Shown here piece after piece: positions 27,269-35,869 of a stretch of DNA of 54,898 bases. The notes beneath the pieces are model-generated. The model did not search any database. It was not told where the DNA came from and worked only from the letters and a program-made list of their open reading frames with translations. The DNA comes from Bacteroidaceae bacterium (GTDB taxonomy: Bacteria > Bacteroidota > Bacteroidia > Bacteroidales > Bacteroidaceae), in assembly GCA_024688885.1 (NCBI GenBank), contig JAILDV010000063.1:1-54898 (forward strand), read 5' to 3'. Each line of letters opens with the position of its first letter. Position 1 is the stretch's first letter. The position numbers were made by a program, and so were the translations under genes.

Positions 27269-29620
27269 TTATGCTTGCGCTTTCAGCATTGCGTCAATGT
27301 TGGCAGCAGCCTTGCGACCATCACCCATGGCAAGGATAACTGTTGCACCACCACGCACAATGTCACCACCTGCAAAGATGGTTGGAATGTTCGACTGCAT
27401 TTGGTCGTTCACGGCAATGGTGTTCTTGCGACCCAGTTCAAGACCTTGTACAGACTTAGGAACGATAGGGTTAGGAGAAACGCCGACTGCTACTACAGCG
27501 AGGTCAATGTCGCGAGTGACAATCTTGCCCTCAACAGGAATTGGAGAACGACGACCAGAAGCATCAGGCTCACCAAGCTCCATAACCTGAAGCTTCACCT
27601 GAGTGACATTGCCCTTTTCGTCTGCAATATATTCGATAGGGTTGTGGAGAGTCAAGAACTCAATACCTTCTTCCTTGGCATGCTTCACCTCTTCGAGACG
27701 TGCGGGCATTTCAGCCTCGCTACGACGGTAAGCGATAAACACATGCTCAGCACCCAGACGCTTTGCCGTGCGGCAAGAGTCCATTGCCGTGTTACCACCA
27801 CCTACTACCATCACGTTCTTTGCCTTCACGATAGGCGTGTCTGAAGCAGGGTTGCTGGCATCCATGAGGTTGATACGGGTGAGGTATTCGTTGGAAGACA
27901 TCACGCCTACACTGTTTTCTCCTGGAATGTTCATGAAGTTTGGCAAACCTGCACCAGAAGCAACGAAAATAGCCTTGTAGCCTTCCTTCTCAAGATCTTC
28001 GATGGTGATGGTCTTACCTACGATGCAGTCCTTAACGAAAGTGACACCAATCTTGCGGAGATTTTCGATTTCCACATCCACAATAGCGTTAGGCAGACGG
28101 AACTCAGGAATACCGTACTTCAGCACACCACCAATCTCGTGCAGTGCCTCGAAGACAGTCACTTCATAACCAGCTTTTGCCAAGTCGCCGGCACAAGAAA
28201 GACCTGCAGGACCTGAACCCACAATGGCCACCTTCTTGCCGTTCTTGGGGGCACACTCTGGCAATGCCATTTTGCCTGACTGACGTTCAAAGTCAGCAGC
28301 AAAGCGCTCCAAATAACCGATGGCCACAGGCTTGTGACCCATCTTCAGGTGGATACACTTGCTCTCACACTGCTTCTCCTGTGGACATACACGACCACAC
28401 ACAGCAGGCAGGGCAGAAGTGGCCTTGAGCACTTTGGCAGCTTCAAGGAATTGACCGCGCTCAATGTTCTTTACAAATGATGGGATATTGATGCTGACAG
28501 GGCATCCCTCCATACAAGAAGGTTTCACGCAATCGAGACAGCGCTTAGCTTCAGTAAGTGCCTGTTCAGTGGTGAGACCCATGTTCACCTCCTCTGTGCG
28601 AGTGGTGGCACGATAGACAGGGTCAAGCTCGTTCATCACGCAACGCTCAATCTCGCCACGTTCCTTTGCCTTCATGCTGCCAGCCAATTCCTTACGCCAT
28701 GCAGCATTGCGGTCAAGAAGCTCGGAGAGGGGAGTGTCGGTGGTCAAGCCTGTAGCATCTGCCACAGCCTCTTCTTTCTTCGAGGCGGTGATTCCCTCCA
28801 CGTGCTCCTCCAACTTCTTCATTTCTTCTATTTCGATAGGCTTGAAAGCACCCATGCGCTTGAACATCTCGTCGAAGTCCACTTCATGACCATCAAACTC
28901 TGGGCCATCTACGCAGACGAACTTTGTCTTGCCACCCACGGTGATGCGGCAGGCACCGCACATACCCGTGCCGTCCACCATGATAGTGTTCAGTGACACG
29001 TCCGTAGGCACGTTGTATTTCTTTGTCAAGAGACAGCAGAACTTCATCATGATGGCAGGGCCAATAGCAAAGCACTTGTCCACCTGCTCGCGTTGAATCA
29101 CCTGCTCGATGCCGACAGTGACCACACCCTTCTGACCATATGAGCCATCGTCTGTCATGATGATGACCTCGTCAGAGTGCTTGCGAACCTCGTCTTCGAG
29201 GATGATGAGTTCTTTTGTACGGCCAGCCAACACGGAAATGACTTTGTTGCCAGCAGCTTTCAACGCCTTGATGATGGGGAGCATAGGAGCCACACCCACA
29301 CCGCCACCGGCACATACAACGGTACCGAACTTCTCGATGTGAGTAGCCTGACCCAGAGGACCTACAACGTCAGTGATGAAGTCGCCCTCTTTCAGGCTGC
29401 AGAGTTTAGTGGAAGAATAACCCACTGTCTGAACCACCAGTGTAATCGTGCCAGCCTCAACATCAGAGTCTGCAATGGTGAGTGGAATGCGCTCGCCCTG
29501 TTCGCCCACACGGACGATGACGAAGTGACCAGCCTTGCGAGATTTAGCAATCAAAGGTGCCTCAACAACCAGTTTGAAAACCTTCTCGCTGAACTGCTCT
29601 TTCTTAACAATCTTATTCAT
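27269..29620 (-). CDS. Fused Nfn-like flavoprotein (PyrK/NfnS-like plus GltD/NfnL-like)
   Basis: 783 aa with two halves. Residues 1-280 resemble the FAD and 2Fe-2S subunit of NADH-dependent ferredoxin:NADP+ oxidoreductase or PyrK: a ferredoxin-reductase fold with VVCAGGGVGVAPM and a cysteine cluster (DGTGMCGACRI, then FVCVDGPEFDGHEVDF). The second half resembles the glutamate synthase small subunit or NfnL: two 4Fe-4S motifs (CLDCVKPSCMEGCP and CGRVCPQEKQCESKC) and two dinucleotide folds (VAIVGSGPAGLSCAGDLA, VMVVGGGNTAMDSCRTA). Automatic annotation often calls such fusions a dihydroorotate dehydrogenase/glutamate synthase subunit. Neither a gltB nor a pyrD gene is adjacent, so an electron-bifurcating transhydrogenase is the better guess. 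Confidence 0.85.
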   Translation of the reverse strand: MNKIVKKEQFSEKVFKLVVEAPLIAKSRKAGHFVIVRVGEQGERIPLTIADSDVEAGTITLVVQTVGYSSTKLCSLKEGDFITDVVGPLGQATHIEKFGTVVCAGGGVGVAPMLPIIKALKAAGNKVISVLAGRTKELIILEDEVRKHSDEVIIMTDDGSYGQKGVVTVGIEQVIQREQVDKCFAIGPAIMMKFCCLLTKKYNVPTDVSLNTIMVDGTGMCGACRITVGGKTKFVCVDGPEFDGHEVDFDEMFKRMGAFKPIEIEEMKKLEEHVEGITASKKEEAVADATGLTTDTPLSELLDRNAAWRKELAGSMKAKERGEIERCVMNELDPVYRATTRTEEVNMGLTTEQALTEAKRCLDCVKPSCMEGCPVSINIPSFVKNIERGQFLEAAKVLKATSALPAVCGRVCPQEKQCESKCIHLKMGHKPVAIGYLERFAADFERQSGKMALPECAPKNGKKVAIVGSGPAGLSCAGDLAKAGYEVTVFEALHEIGGVLKYGIPEFRLPNAIVDVEIENLRKIGVTFVKDCIVGKTITIEDLEKEGYKAIFVASGAGLPNFMNIPGENSVGVMSSNEYLTRINLMDASNPASDTPIVKAKNVMVVGGGNTAMDSCRTAKRLGAEHVFIAYRRSEAEMPARLEEVKHAKEEGIEFLTLHNPIEYIADEKGNVTQVKLQVMELGEPDASGRRSPIPVEGKIVTRDIDLAVVAVGVSPNPIVPKSVQGLELGRKNTIAVNDQMQSNIPTIFAGGDIVRGGATVILAMGDGRKAAANIDAMLKAQA

Positions 29621-29658
29621 AATAATATCTTTTTACCATATTTTACGTAAAAACGGTG

Positions 29659-29692
29659 CAAAGGTACGAAATAAACGAGAGAATAACACAAA
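29659..29692 (-). promoter_or_regulatory. Promoter of the Nfn-like gene
   Basis: Minus strand TACCTTTG at 29666-29659 with TTTG at 29692-29689; the 22-nt spacing is slightly long. Confidence 0.55.
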
Positions 29693-29728
29693 ATATATTG
29701 GAAAAAGTGAGTTTTTTGGAGATTTGTT

Positions 29729-29759
29729 TTTGAGTTGTGCCTGATTTATATTATCTTTG
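29729..29759 (+). promoter_or_regulatory. ftsK promoter
   Basis: TTTG at 29729-29732, 19 nt, TATCTTTG at 29752-29759, an exact consensus match 37 nt before ATG 29797. Confidence 0.75.
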
Positions 29760-29796
29760 CAAAACTTTCTAATTGATAATTCATTTGGCGCAACGA

Positions 29797-32304
29797 ATGG
29801 CAAATAATAAGACTAAATCTAAAAATAAGAAGAACAACAAATACGCCACGGCTCAAAAGGAAAAGTTGTCGGCGAGTGATTTCTTTATTGGTTTTGGCAA
29901 ATGGGAGACATTTTCGTTCTGTGTGGGTTTGTTGATAGGTGTGGTTGCCATCTTCATGTTGGTGGCATTTGTTTCCTACCTTTTCACGGGCGAAGCGGAT
30001 TATAGTCTGCTGGAGAGCCACACCGACCCGTTGAATAGTGAATTGCGCTACAAAAATGTGTGTGGTTCGTGGGGCGCCATTGTTGCATTTTTCTTCTTGA
30101 ATGATTTGTTTGGATTGGCTTCATTCATTTTGCTTCCTTACTTGATTATCCTGGCAATGCGAATGATGCGCATCTTCAAGTTTACATTGGTCAGAAAATT
30201 CATCTTGTTCACGGTATTGATGCTATGGACGAGCGTGTTCTTGGCGGCATTTGGCTACCTGTTTCCGTTTTTTGAGGGCTCTTTCGTGAAGCTTGGAGGC
30301 AATCACGGCATTCAGGTGGTCAAGTATTTGACGCAATTGGTGGGTACACCAGGATTGCTGGCTGTGTTAGTGGTGACGGCTGTGTTGTACCTCATTTATC
30401 TGAGTGCAAAGACCATTGAGGTGATTCGTAATATGTTCCGTTTGAATATCCTGAAGAAAGTGAAACCCGAACGGTGGCAGCATCTGATGAACAAGGATGA
30501 TGAAGAGGAAGATGAGGATGAGAATAGCGAGGAAGAAGGGGTAGGTGAAGATGATGAGAATGAGAATATAGTTCAGGGCAAAGACGTGGATGAGAAGGTT
30601 GAGTTGGTGTTCCCTGTTGATGAAACCATCATGGAAGAAAAGAAGTATGTTGAGGAGAAAGTTGAAGTGGAAGAGGAAAAAGAAGAGGAAGAGGTGAAGA
30701 TTGGTGGAGAGGAAAAGAATGATGAAACAAAGATGGATATTGAGGCGAATGAAACAGAAGTGGGGACAGGGAAGATTCAGCGTGGCGACATTAACACGCC
30801 TTATGACCCGAAACTGGATTTGGAACACTATAAATATCCGACACTGAATCTGTTGAAGAAAGCCGATGACCAGGGCCCTCAGATAGATATGTTTGAGCAG
30901 AATGCGAATAAGAACCGTATCATTGAGGTGTTGAGACAGTTTGGCGTGGAAATCAAGAGCATCAAGGCAACGATTGGTCCAACCATCACACTGTATGAGA
31001 TTGTGCCTTCAGAAGGTACGCGTATCAGTCGAATCCGAAATCTGGAGGATGATATTGCTCTGTCGCTGGCGGCAGAAGGTATCCGTATCATTGCGCCCAT
31101 TCCTGGTAAGGGTACCATTGGTATAGAGGTGCCTAACAAGAAGAAGTGCATTGTGTCGATGGAGAGTGTCATCAACAGCCGTGTCTATCAAGAAAGCAAG
31201 ATGGAACTTCCCTGTGCAATTGGTAAGACCATCAGTAACGAGGTGTTCATGTTCGATTTGGCGAAAGCGCCTCACTTGTTGGTGGCAGGTGCGACGGGTC
31301 AGGGTAAGTCTGTAGGTTTGAATGCTATCGTTACTTCGTTGCTCTACAAGAAGCATCCGTCAGAGTTGAAGATTGTGATGGTTGACCCGAAGAAAGTGGA
31401 GTTCAGCATTTACAGCCCGATTGAGAATCATTTTTTGGCACGTCTGGAAGAGGAGGAAGAATGTATCATCACGGATGTTCAGAAAGTGGTGAAGACGTTG
31501 AATTCTCTTTGTGCGCTGATGGATACTCGATATGACCTTTTGAAGCGTGCGCATGCAAGAACCATCAAGGAATATAACGAGATGTTCAAGAGCCGTAAAC
31601 TGAATCCCGAACACGGACATGAGTTTATGCCATACATCGTGGTGATTGTGGATGAGTTTGGCGACTTGATCATGACAGCCGGTAAGGAAGTGGAATTGCC
31701 TATTTGTCGTATTGCTCAGTTGGCTCGTGCAGTGGGTATCCACATGATTATTGCCACTCAGCGTCCACAGGCAAGTATCATCAGCGGTGCCATCAAGGCA
31801 AACTTCCCGACAAGAATAGCCTTCAAGGTGAGTTCGATGATGGACTCTCGTGTGATTCTTGACCGTCCAGGTGCCAATCAGTTGATTGGTAAGGGTGACA
31901 TGCTCTATCTGGGCAGTGCAGAACCAGTGCGTGTTCAGTGTGCGTTTGTTGATACTCCAGAGGTGAATGACATCTGTTCTTACATTGCCAAGCAGCAGTC
32001 GTTCCTGCATCCGTTGTATCTGCCAGAGGTGGCTGATCCGGACAGTGATGGTGCAGCTATGGGTCCGATGGATAAGGGTAAACTTGATCCGATGTTTGCA
32101 GATGTGGCAAAGTTTGTGGTGAGCAATCAGAGTGGCTCGACCTCAATGATTCAGCGCAACTATTCTATTGGTTACAACCGTGCGGGCAAGATTATGGATC
32201 AGCTTGAACGTATGGGCGTGGTGGGACCACAAGTGGGTGCCAAGCCTCGTGAAGTGTTGATTAAGGACCCGATGACGTTGGAGAGTCTGTTGAACTCGCT
32301 TTGA
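29797..32304 (+). CDS. ftsK: DNA translocase FtsK
   Basis: 835 aa from ATG 29797 (a TTG 24 nt upstream is possible but less likely). Four or five N-terminal membrane segments anchor it at the division septum. A very acidic linker follows (runs of EEDEDENSEEE and VEVEEEKEEEE). The motor has Walker A GATGQGKS and Walker B VVIVDEFGDL. The C-terminal winged-helix gamma domain (SMIQRNYSIGYNRAGKIMDQ), which reads orienting sequences, is present. It moves chromosome ends apart and activates dimer resolution. The linker contains NENIVQGKD, also found at the start of the anti-sigma-like protein at 37405. Confidence 0.96.
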   Translation: MANNKTKSKNKKNNKYATAQKEKLSASDFFIGFGKWETFSFCVGLLIGVVAIFMLVAFVSYLFTGEADYSLLESHTDPLNSELRYKNVCGSWGAIVAFFFLNDLFGLASFILLPYLIILAMRMMRIFKFTLVRKFILFTVLMLWTSVFLAAFGYLFPFFEGSFVKLGGNHGIQVVKYLTQLVGTPGLLAVLVVTAVLYLIYLSAKTIEVIRNMFRLNILKKVKPERWQHLMNKDDEEEDEDENSEEEGVGEDDENENIVQGKDVDEKVELVFPVDETIMEEKKYVEEKVEVEEEKEEEEVKIGGEEKNDETKMDIEANETEVGTGKIQRGDINTPYDPKLDLEHYKYPTLNLLKKADDQGPQIDMFEQNANKNRIIEVLRQFGVEIKSIKATIGPTITLYEIVPSEGTRISRIRNLEDDIALSLAAEGIRIIAPIPGKGTIGIEVPNKKKCIVSMESVINSRVYQESKMELPCAIGKTISNEVFMFDLAKAPHLLVAGATGQGKSVGLNAIVTSLLYKKHPSELKIVMVDPKKVEFSIYSPIENHFLARLEEEEECIITDVQKVVKTLNSLCALMDTRYDLLKRAHARTIKEYNEMFKSRKLNPEHGHEFMPYIVVIVDEFGDLIMTAGKEVELPICRIAQLARAVGIHMIIATQRPQASIISGAIKANFPTRIAFKVSSMMDSRVILDRPGANQLIGKGDMLYLGSAEPVRVQCAFVDTPEVNDICSYIAKQQSFLHPLYLPEVADPDSDGAAMGPMDKGKLDPMFADVAKFVVSNQSGSTSMIQRNYSIGYNRAGKIMDQLERMGVVGPQVGAKPREVLIKDPMTLESLLNSL

Positions 32305-32330
32305 GAAAGTGAAATGTAAAATGTAAGAGA

Positions 32331-32933
32331 ATGAAAAAGACCGCATTTTTATTGATTTGTCTATTGGTTTCCCTGTTTGCTGAGGCACAGGAGGCAATAA
32401 AGATATTGGATAAGTCGGCTGCCACGTTGCGGGCTGCTGGAAATGTGAAGATTGCCTTTACTCTGGAAGCGGATGGCGGTTCTTCTGCAGGCTACATCAA
32501 ATTGCAGCGTCAGAAGTTTGTCATCAACATGGGAGGAACGATTACGTGGTTTGACGGCAAGACCATGTGGACTTATGTGAAGGCGAATGACGAGGTGAAT
32601 GTGACCACTCCTTCTGCTGATGCTGTGGCGAAGATGAATCCGTATGCTTTCCTGTCATTCTACAAGAAGGGTTATACCGCCAAGATGGGAAAAGGTACGG
32701 CAAAGGAGTCTGAGGTTGTGCTGACAGGGAAGAGTGGCAGTCCTTTCAAGAAGGTGGTGGTGCGTATCAACAAATCGACAAAATATCCGACAGTCATCAC
32801 CATGACTTCCTCCAAGGATGCTGTGACAACCATTCGTTGCAATTCTTTCCTGAAGAATCAGAAATACCAAGATTCAACTTTCCGATTCAACAAGAAGAAC
32901 TATCCGGGTGTGGAGGTCATTGATTTGCGATGA
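32331..32933 (+). CDS. LolA-like outer membrane lipoprotein carrier
   Basis: 200 aa with a signal peptide (MKKTAFLLICLLVSLFAEAQ), so periplasmic. The fold pattern fits LolA: a half-barrel with W-containing strands (GTITWFDGKTMWTYVKANDE) and the VVVRINKSTKYPTVITM strand. LolA carries lipoproteins across the periplasm to the outer membrane. It lies 26 nt after ftsK, probably on the same transcript; that pairing is common in Bacteroidota. Sequence similarity to LolA is weak in this phylum, so the exact substrate is not proven. Confidence 0.8.
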   Translation: MKKTAFLLICLLVSLFAEAQEAIKILDKSAATLRAAGNVKIAFTLEADGGSSAGYIKLQRQKFVINMGGTITWFDGKTMWTYVKANDEVNVTTPSADAVAKMNPYAFLSFYKKGYTAKMGKGTAKESEVVLTGKSGSPFKKVVVRINKSTKYPTVITMTSSKDAVTTIRCNSFLKNQKYQDSTFRFNKKNYPGVEVIDLR

Positions 32934-32954
32934 TACATGACGAAATAGAAGAGG

Positions 32955-34463
32955 GTGGAGCTTTCAAGGATTCAGCTGTTATATAAACTTGTTTCTCACA
33001 ATCAGCGGTTGCAGGCACGTCGCCATCCGATGTTTGAGAAGAAGTTGGCAATGAAGATTCTGAGTTACATCTTCATCGCCTTTTGGGCAGTCTATCTGGT
33101 CATGTTGGGCTTCACCGCTTATTCGTATTTTGAAGGTTCTGCATTGGAGGCTTTCGACTGGATTGACGGAGGAATGATTTGGTTCCTCATCATTGATTTC
33201 CTCTCCCGTTTCTCCATGCAGGAAACACCTGCCCAAAACATCAAACAGTACAAGCTTCACAACATTCCCACGGGCTTTCTCTTGCACACCTTTCTGCTGC
33301 GTATGGGAATGCAGCCTTACAACCTCTTTTGGGCGTTCTTCTTTGTACCTTTCGGACTTCGCGCCATTCCTCAGTTTTACGGCATCATGGGATTTGTCGG
33401 CTTCATCATGGGTTGGTGGCTCATGTATGTGCTGAACAGCTATTGGTATCTTTTCTGGCGAACGCTGTTGAATCGCAACTTTTTCTTTGTCATCATTCCT
33501 TTGCTCACGTATGCGGCATTGGCATATTTCGGCATCTTCTTCGATGTGGATAACCAATGGCTTTTTGAAGGGACGATTCGCATGATGCGTGGTTTCTGTC
33601 AATGGAACCCATTGTGCTGGTTGTTCTTCGTCGTGTTGGTGGTGCCGTTGTACATCGTCAATTTCCGTTTGCAGAAGGTCGCCATCTATGTGGAGATAGC
33701 CAAGACAGAGGTGGTCAAGCAGTTCAAGACACACAACATGACGTTCCTGGATCGTTTCGGGGTGATTGGAGAATACCTGAAACTGGAGATGAAATCGACG
33801 GTGCGCAACTTGGTTGTGAGGAAGCAATTCATCACGGGCTCCTTATGTATGTTGATGCTGTGCGGACTTTTCTCCTTTTCCGACATTTATGACGACTGGC
33901 CATTCATGCAGGTGTTTATCTGTATGTATTGCTTTACTTGTTTTGGGGTGATGACCTTGACGACGGTGATGTGTGTGGAGGGAAACTACATCGACGGGTT
34001 GATGGTGCGTAGAGAAACGGTGCTGTCTTTGCTCAAGGCAAAATACTATTATCAGTGCTTGATGTTGATTGTCCCTTTGCTCTTCTCGTTGATGCCCATC
34101 ATGGAGGGAAAAATCACATGGCTGACCGCATTGGGATGCCTGTTGTTTACGGCAGGCGCCGTGTTCCCCTTCATCTTCCAGTTGGCGGTCTATAACGACA
34201 TCACCATCCATTTGAATGAGAAATTGACCAAGACCGGACGCGACACCAAAGTGCAGATGCTGATGGCTGGCGGAGCCTTGTTCCTGCCCATGCTGATCAT
34301 GTATGCGTTGGTGCAGTGCTTCAACGACCATGTGGCAGCCTGTTCGATGATAACCATCGGGTTGATTGGGATGCTGCTGCACCCGTTATGGCTCCGTAAT
34401 ATATACAAACGCTTTATGAAACGTCGGTATGACAATATGGACGGATTCAGGAACAGTAGATAA
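32955..34463 (+). CDS. DUF5687-family membrane protein, probable ABC exporter permease
   Basis: 502 aa with about ten hydrophobic segments (for example FLIIDFLSRFSM, FFVIIPLLTYAALAYFGIFF and LCMLMLCGLFSFSDIY). The start is GTG 32955; the alternative is the internal ATG of MFEKKLAMKIL. The domain order and length fit the Bacteroidota DUF5687 family, normally paired with an ABC ATPase, which is encoded 127 nt downstream. The transported molecule is unknown. The gap between them carries a 12-bp inverted repeat. Confidence 0.8.
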   Translation: MELSRIQLLYKLVSHNQRLQARRHPMFEKKLAMKILSYIFIAFWAVYLVMLGFTAYSYFEGSALEAFDWIDGGMIWFLIIDFLSRFSMQETPAQNIKQYKLHNIPTGFLLHTFLLRMGMQPYNLFWAFFFVPFGLRAIPQFYGIMGFVGFIMGWWLMYVLNSYWYLFWRTLLNRNFFFVIIPLLTYAALAYFGIFFDVDNQWLFEGTIRMMRGFCQWNPLCWLFFVVLVVPLYIVNFRLQKVAIYVEIAKTEVVKQFKTHNMTFLDRFGVIGEYLKLEMKSTVRNLVVRKQFITGSLCMLMLCGLFSFSDIYDDWPFMQVFICMYCFTCFGVMTLTTVMCVEGNYIDGLMVRRETVLSLLKAKYYYQCLMLIVPLLFSLMPIMEGKITWLTALGCLLFTAGAVFPFIFQLAVYNDITIHLNEKLTKTGRDTKVQMLMAGGALFLPMLIMYALVQCFNDHVAACSMITIGLIGMLLHPLWLRNIYKRFMKRRYDNMDGFRNSR

Positions 34464-34467
34464 ATAC

Positions 34468-34562
34468 ATGTACAATTTATCTGACAATTGAGTTGTTTAA
34501 TGATTTGCCAAGCGGTTGTACAGAAATTGCTAAATCACCAAATGAAAAAATAAATTGTACAT
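34468..34562. repeat. Inverted repeat between permease and ATPase genes
   Basis: ATGTACAATTTA at 34468-34479 is perfectly complementary to TAAATTGTACAT at 34551-34562. It is AT-rich, with no T-run typical of a terminator. It may be a dispersed intergenic repeat. Confidence 0.55.
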
Positions 34563-34590
34563 TGTAAATGGCTAAATTGAAAATATAAAG

Positions 34591-35334
34591 ATGAACTTAA
34601 CAATCGAAAAACTGACCAAATCCTTTGGGGAGAAACAAGCCCTCAACATTGACCACTATGCCATCCATAGCGGAGAGACGATAGGACTGGTGGGCAATAA
34701 TGGAGCAGGGAAGACCACTTTGTTCCGTATCATTCTCGACTTGCTGCATGCTGACACAGGATGTGTGACCATTGATGGTGTGGTGGATGGTCAGCCTGTT
34801 TCGTGTGACACATCAAAGAGTGAAGCGTGGAAGGCATACACAGGGGCTTTTGTCGATACGGGATTTCTCATCGATTATCTGACTCCCGAGGAATACTTCC
34901 GTTTCATTGCCAAGATTTCAGGCATCTCAGATGCAGTCCTGCACGACCGTCTTCTTCAGTTCGATGGTTTCATGAATGGTGAGATATTGGGGCAGAAGAC
35001 GTTGATTCGCAACCTCTCCATGGGTAACAAGCAGAAGGTGGGCATTATTGGTGCCATGCTGCACTATCCCAAATTGCTGATACTCGACGAACCTTTCAAC
35101 TTCCTTGACCCCACCTCTCAGTTGGCGATGAAGTATCTGCTGGAGACCTACAGCAAGGAACAGAAAGCCACCATCATCGTGTCATCCCATAACTTGACCC
35201 ACACCCTCGACATCTGTTCACGTATCACCCTCCTCGAACATGGTCTCATCCTCAAGGACTATGACCGCGATTATGCCATGTTGAATTCCGAAATAGAAGA
35301 ATACTTCCGAGGACAGCAAAGCGGGAAGATTTGA
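34591..35334 (+). CDS. ABC transporter ATP-binding protein
   Basis: 247 aa. Walker A is GNNGAGKT, the signature is LSMGNKQKVGIIGAM, Walker B is LLILDEPFNFLDP, and the switch His lies in IVSSHNLTHTL. The signature and overall size match the drug/lantibiotic-exporter-like subfamily. It is the likely motor for the DUF5687 permease upstream. The gene has near-standard GC and codon use, in contrast to the AT-rich genes that follow. Confidence 0.92.
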   Translation: MNLTIEKLTKSFGEKQALNIDHYAIHSGETIGLVGNNGAGKTTLFRIILDLLHADTGCVTIDGVVDGQPVSCDTSKSEAWKAYTGAFVDTGFLIDYLTPEEYFRFIAKISGISDAVLHDRLLQFDGFMNGEILGQKTLIRNLSMGNKQKVGIIGAMLHYPKLLILDEPFNFLDPTSQLAMKYLLETYSKEQKATIIVSSHNLTHTLDICSRITLLEHGLILKDYDRDYAMLNSEIEEYFRGQQSGKI

Positions 35335-35390
35335 GATTATTTCTCTTCGCTGAGGAAAGCGGTGGTTTAGTGTACTCATCTTCTTGATTA

Positions 35391-35430
35391 TTCTGTCGTT
35401 TCTCAAAAACACTTGTAAAAATATTTGGAA
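35391..35430 (+). repeat. 40-bp direct repeat, left copy
   Basis: It matches 35798-35837 at 37 of 40 positions (both begin TTCTGT and end TTTGGAA). The two copies flank the decayed DUF1016 gene. Confidence 0.85.
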
Positions 35431-35773
35431 CCTTACGGGCACAAAGGCTTTGACGTGAAAAGTCTGTATCGTCACATGCAGTTCGCAACCCTTTTTCCTG
35501 ATTCTCAGATTGTCTCGACAGCGTCGCGACAATTATCATGGTCGCATTTCGTGGAGCTCGGAAATTCAACACAACAGGAAATCCAAGCCAGTGGTTTGGA
35601 ATTTGGAAACAACAGAAAATCGTAACCGGTTACGAAATCAAAGATTTACTTCGTCAAAGGATGCCAACATCTATGCTCAGCAATATGCACTTTGTCTGCC
35701 TGACAAAGCCCTGCTTCAGCAGAAATTGCGTGAATGGATTGCAGAATTTAAGGAAAAAGAGGATGAGGTATGA
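35425..35773 (+). pseudogene. Remnant of YhcG-type (DUF1016) nuclease gene
   Basis: Two separate pieces of one protein are visible. In the frame of 35425 reads GFDVKSLYRHMQFATLFPDS then LSWSHFVEL, the DUF1016 N-terminal signature. In the next frame, ending at 35773, reads NIYAQQYALCLPDKALLQQK then LREWIAEF, the C-terminal end of the same family. The central PD-(D/E)XK nuclease part is missing, so the gene has a large deletion and a frameshift. Complete YhcG proteins have about 350 residues and are often found in restriction or defence islands. The piece lies exactly between two 40-bp direct repeats. Confidence 0.75.
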
Positions 35774-35797
35774 GTAAATGACGAGCAACCTTGTTTT

Positions 35798-35837
35798 TTC
35801 TGTTGTTTCTCAAAAAAACTTGTAAAATTATTTGGAA
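35798..35837 (+). repeat. 40-bp direct repeat, right copy
   Basis: Second copy of the 35391-35430 sequence. Its TTTG at 35831-35834 serves as the upstream box of the caspase operon promoter. Confidence 0.85.
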
Positions 35838-35860
35838 GCGAATAATAAATTGTATATTTG
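35831..35860 (+). promoter_or_regulatory. Caspase/CHAT operon promoter
   Basis: TTTG at 35831-35834, 18 nt, TATATTTG at 35853-35860. Transcription would begin near 35865, only a few bases before ATG 35870, so the first gene would have a very short leader. Confidence 0.65.
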
Positions 35861-35869
35861 CAAACTGAT

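Noticed and set aside
27269-29620. Plain glutamate synthase small subunit plus dihydroorotate dehydrogenase subunit
   Set aside because: The catalytic partners of both are absent nearby, and the cluster motifs fit a single electron-transfer enzyme better; kept only as an alternative name.
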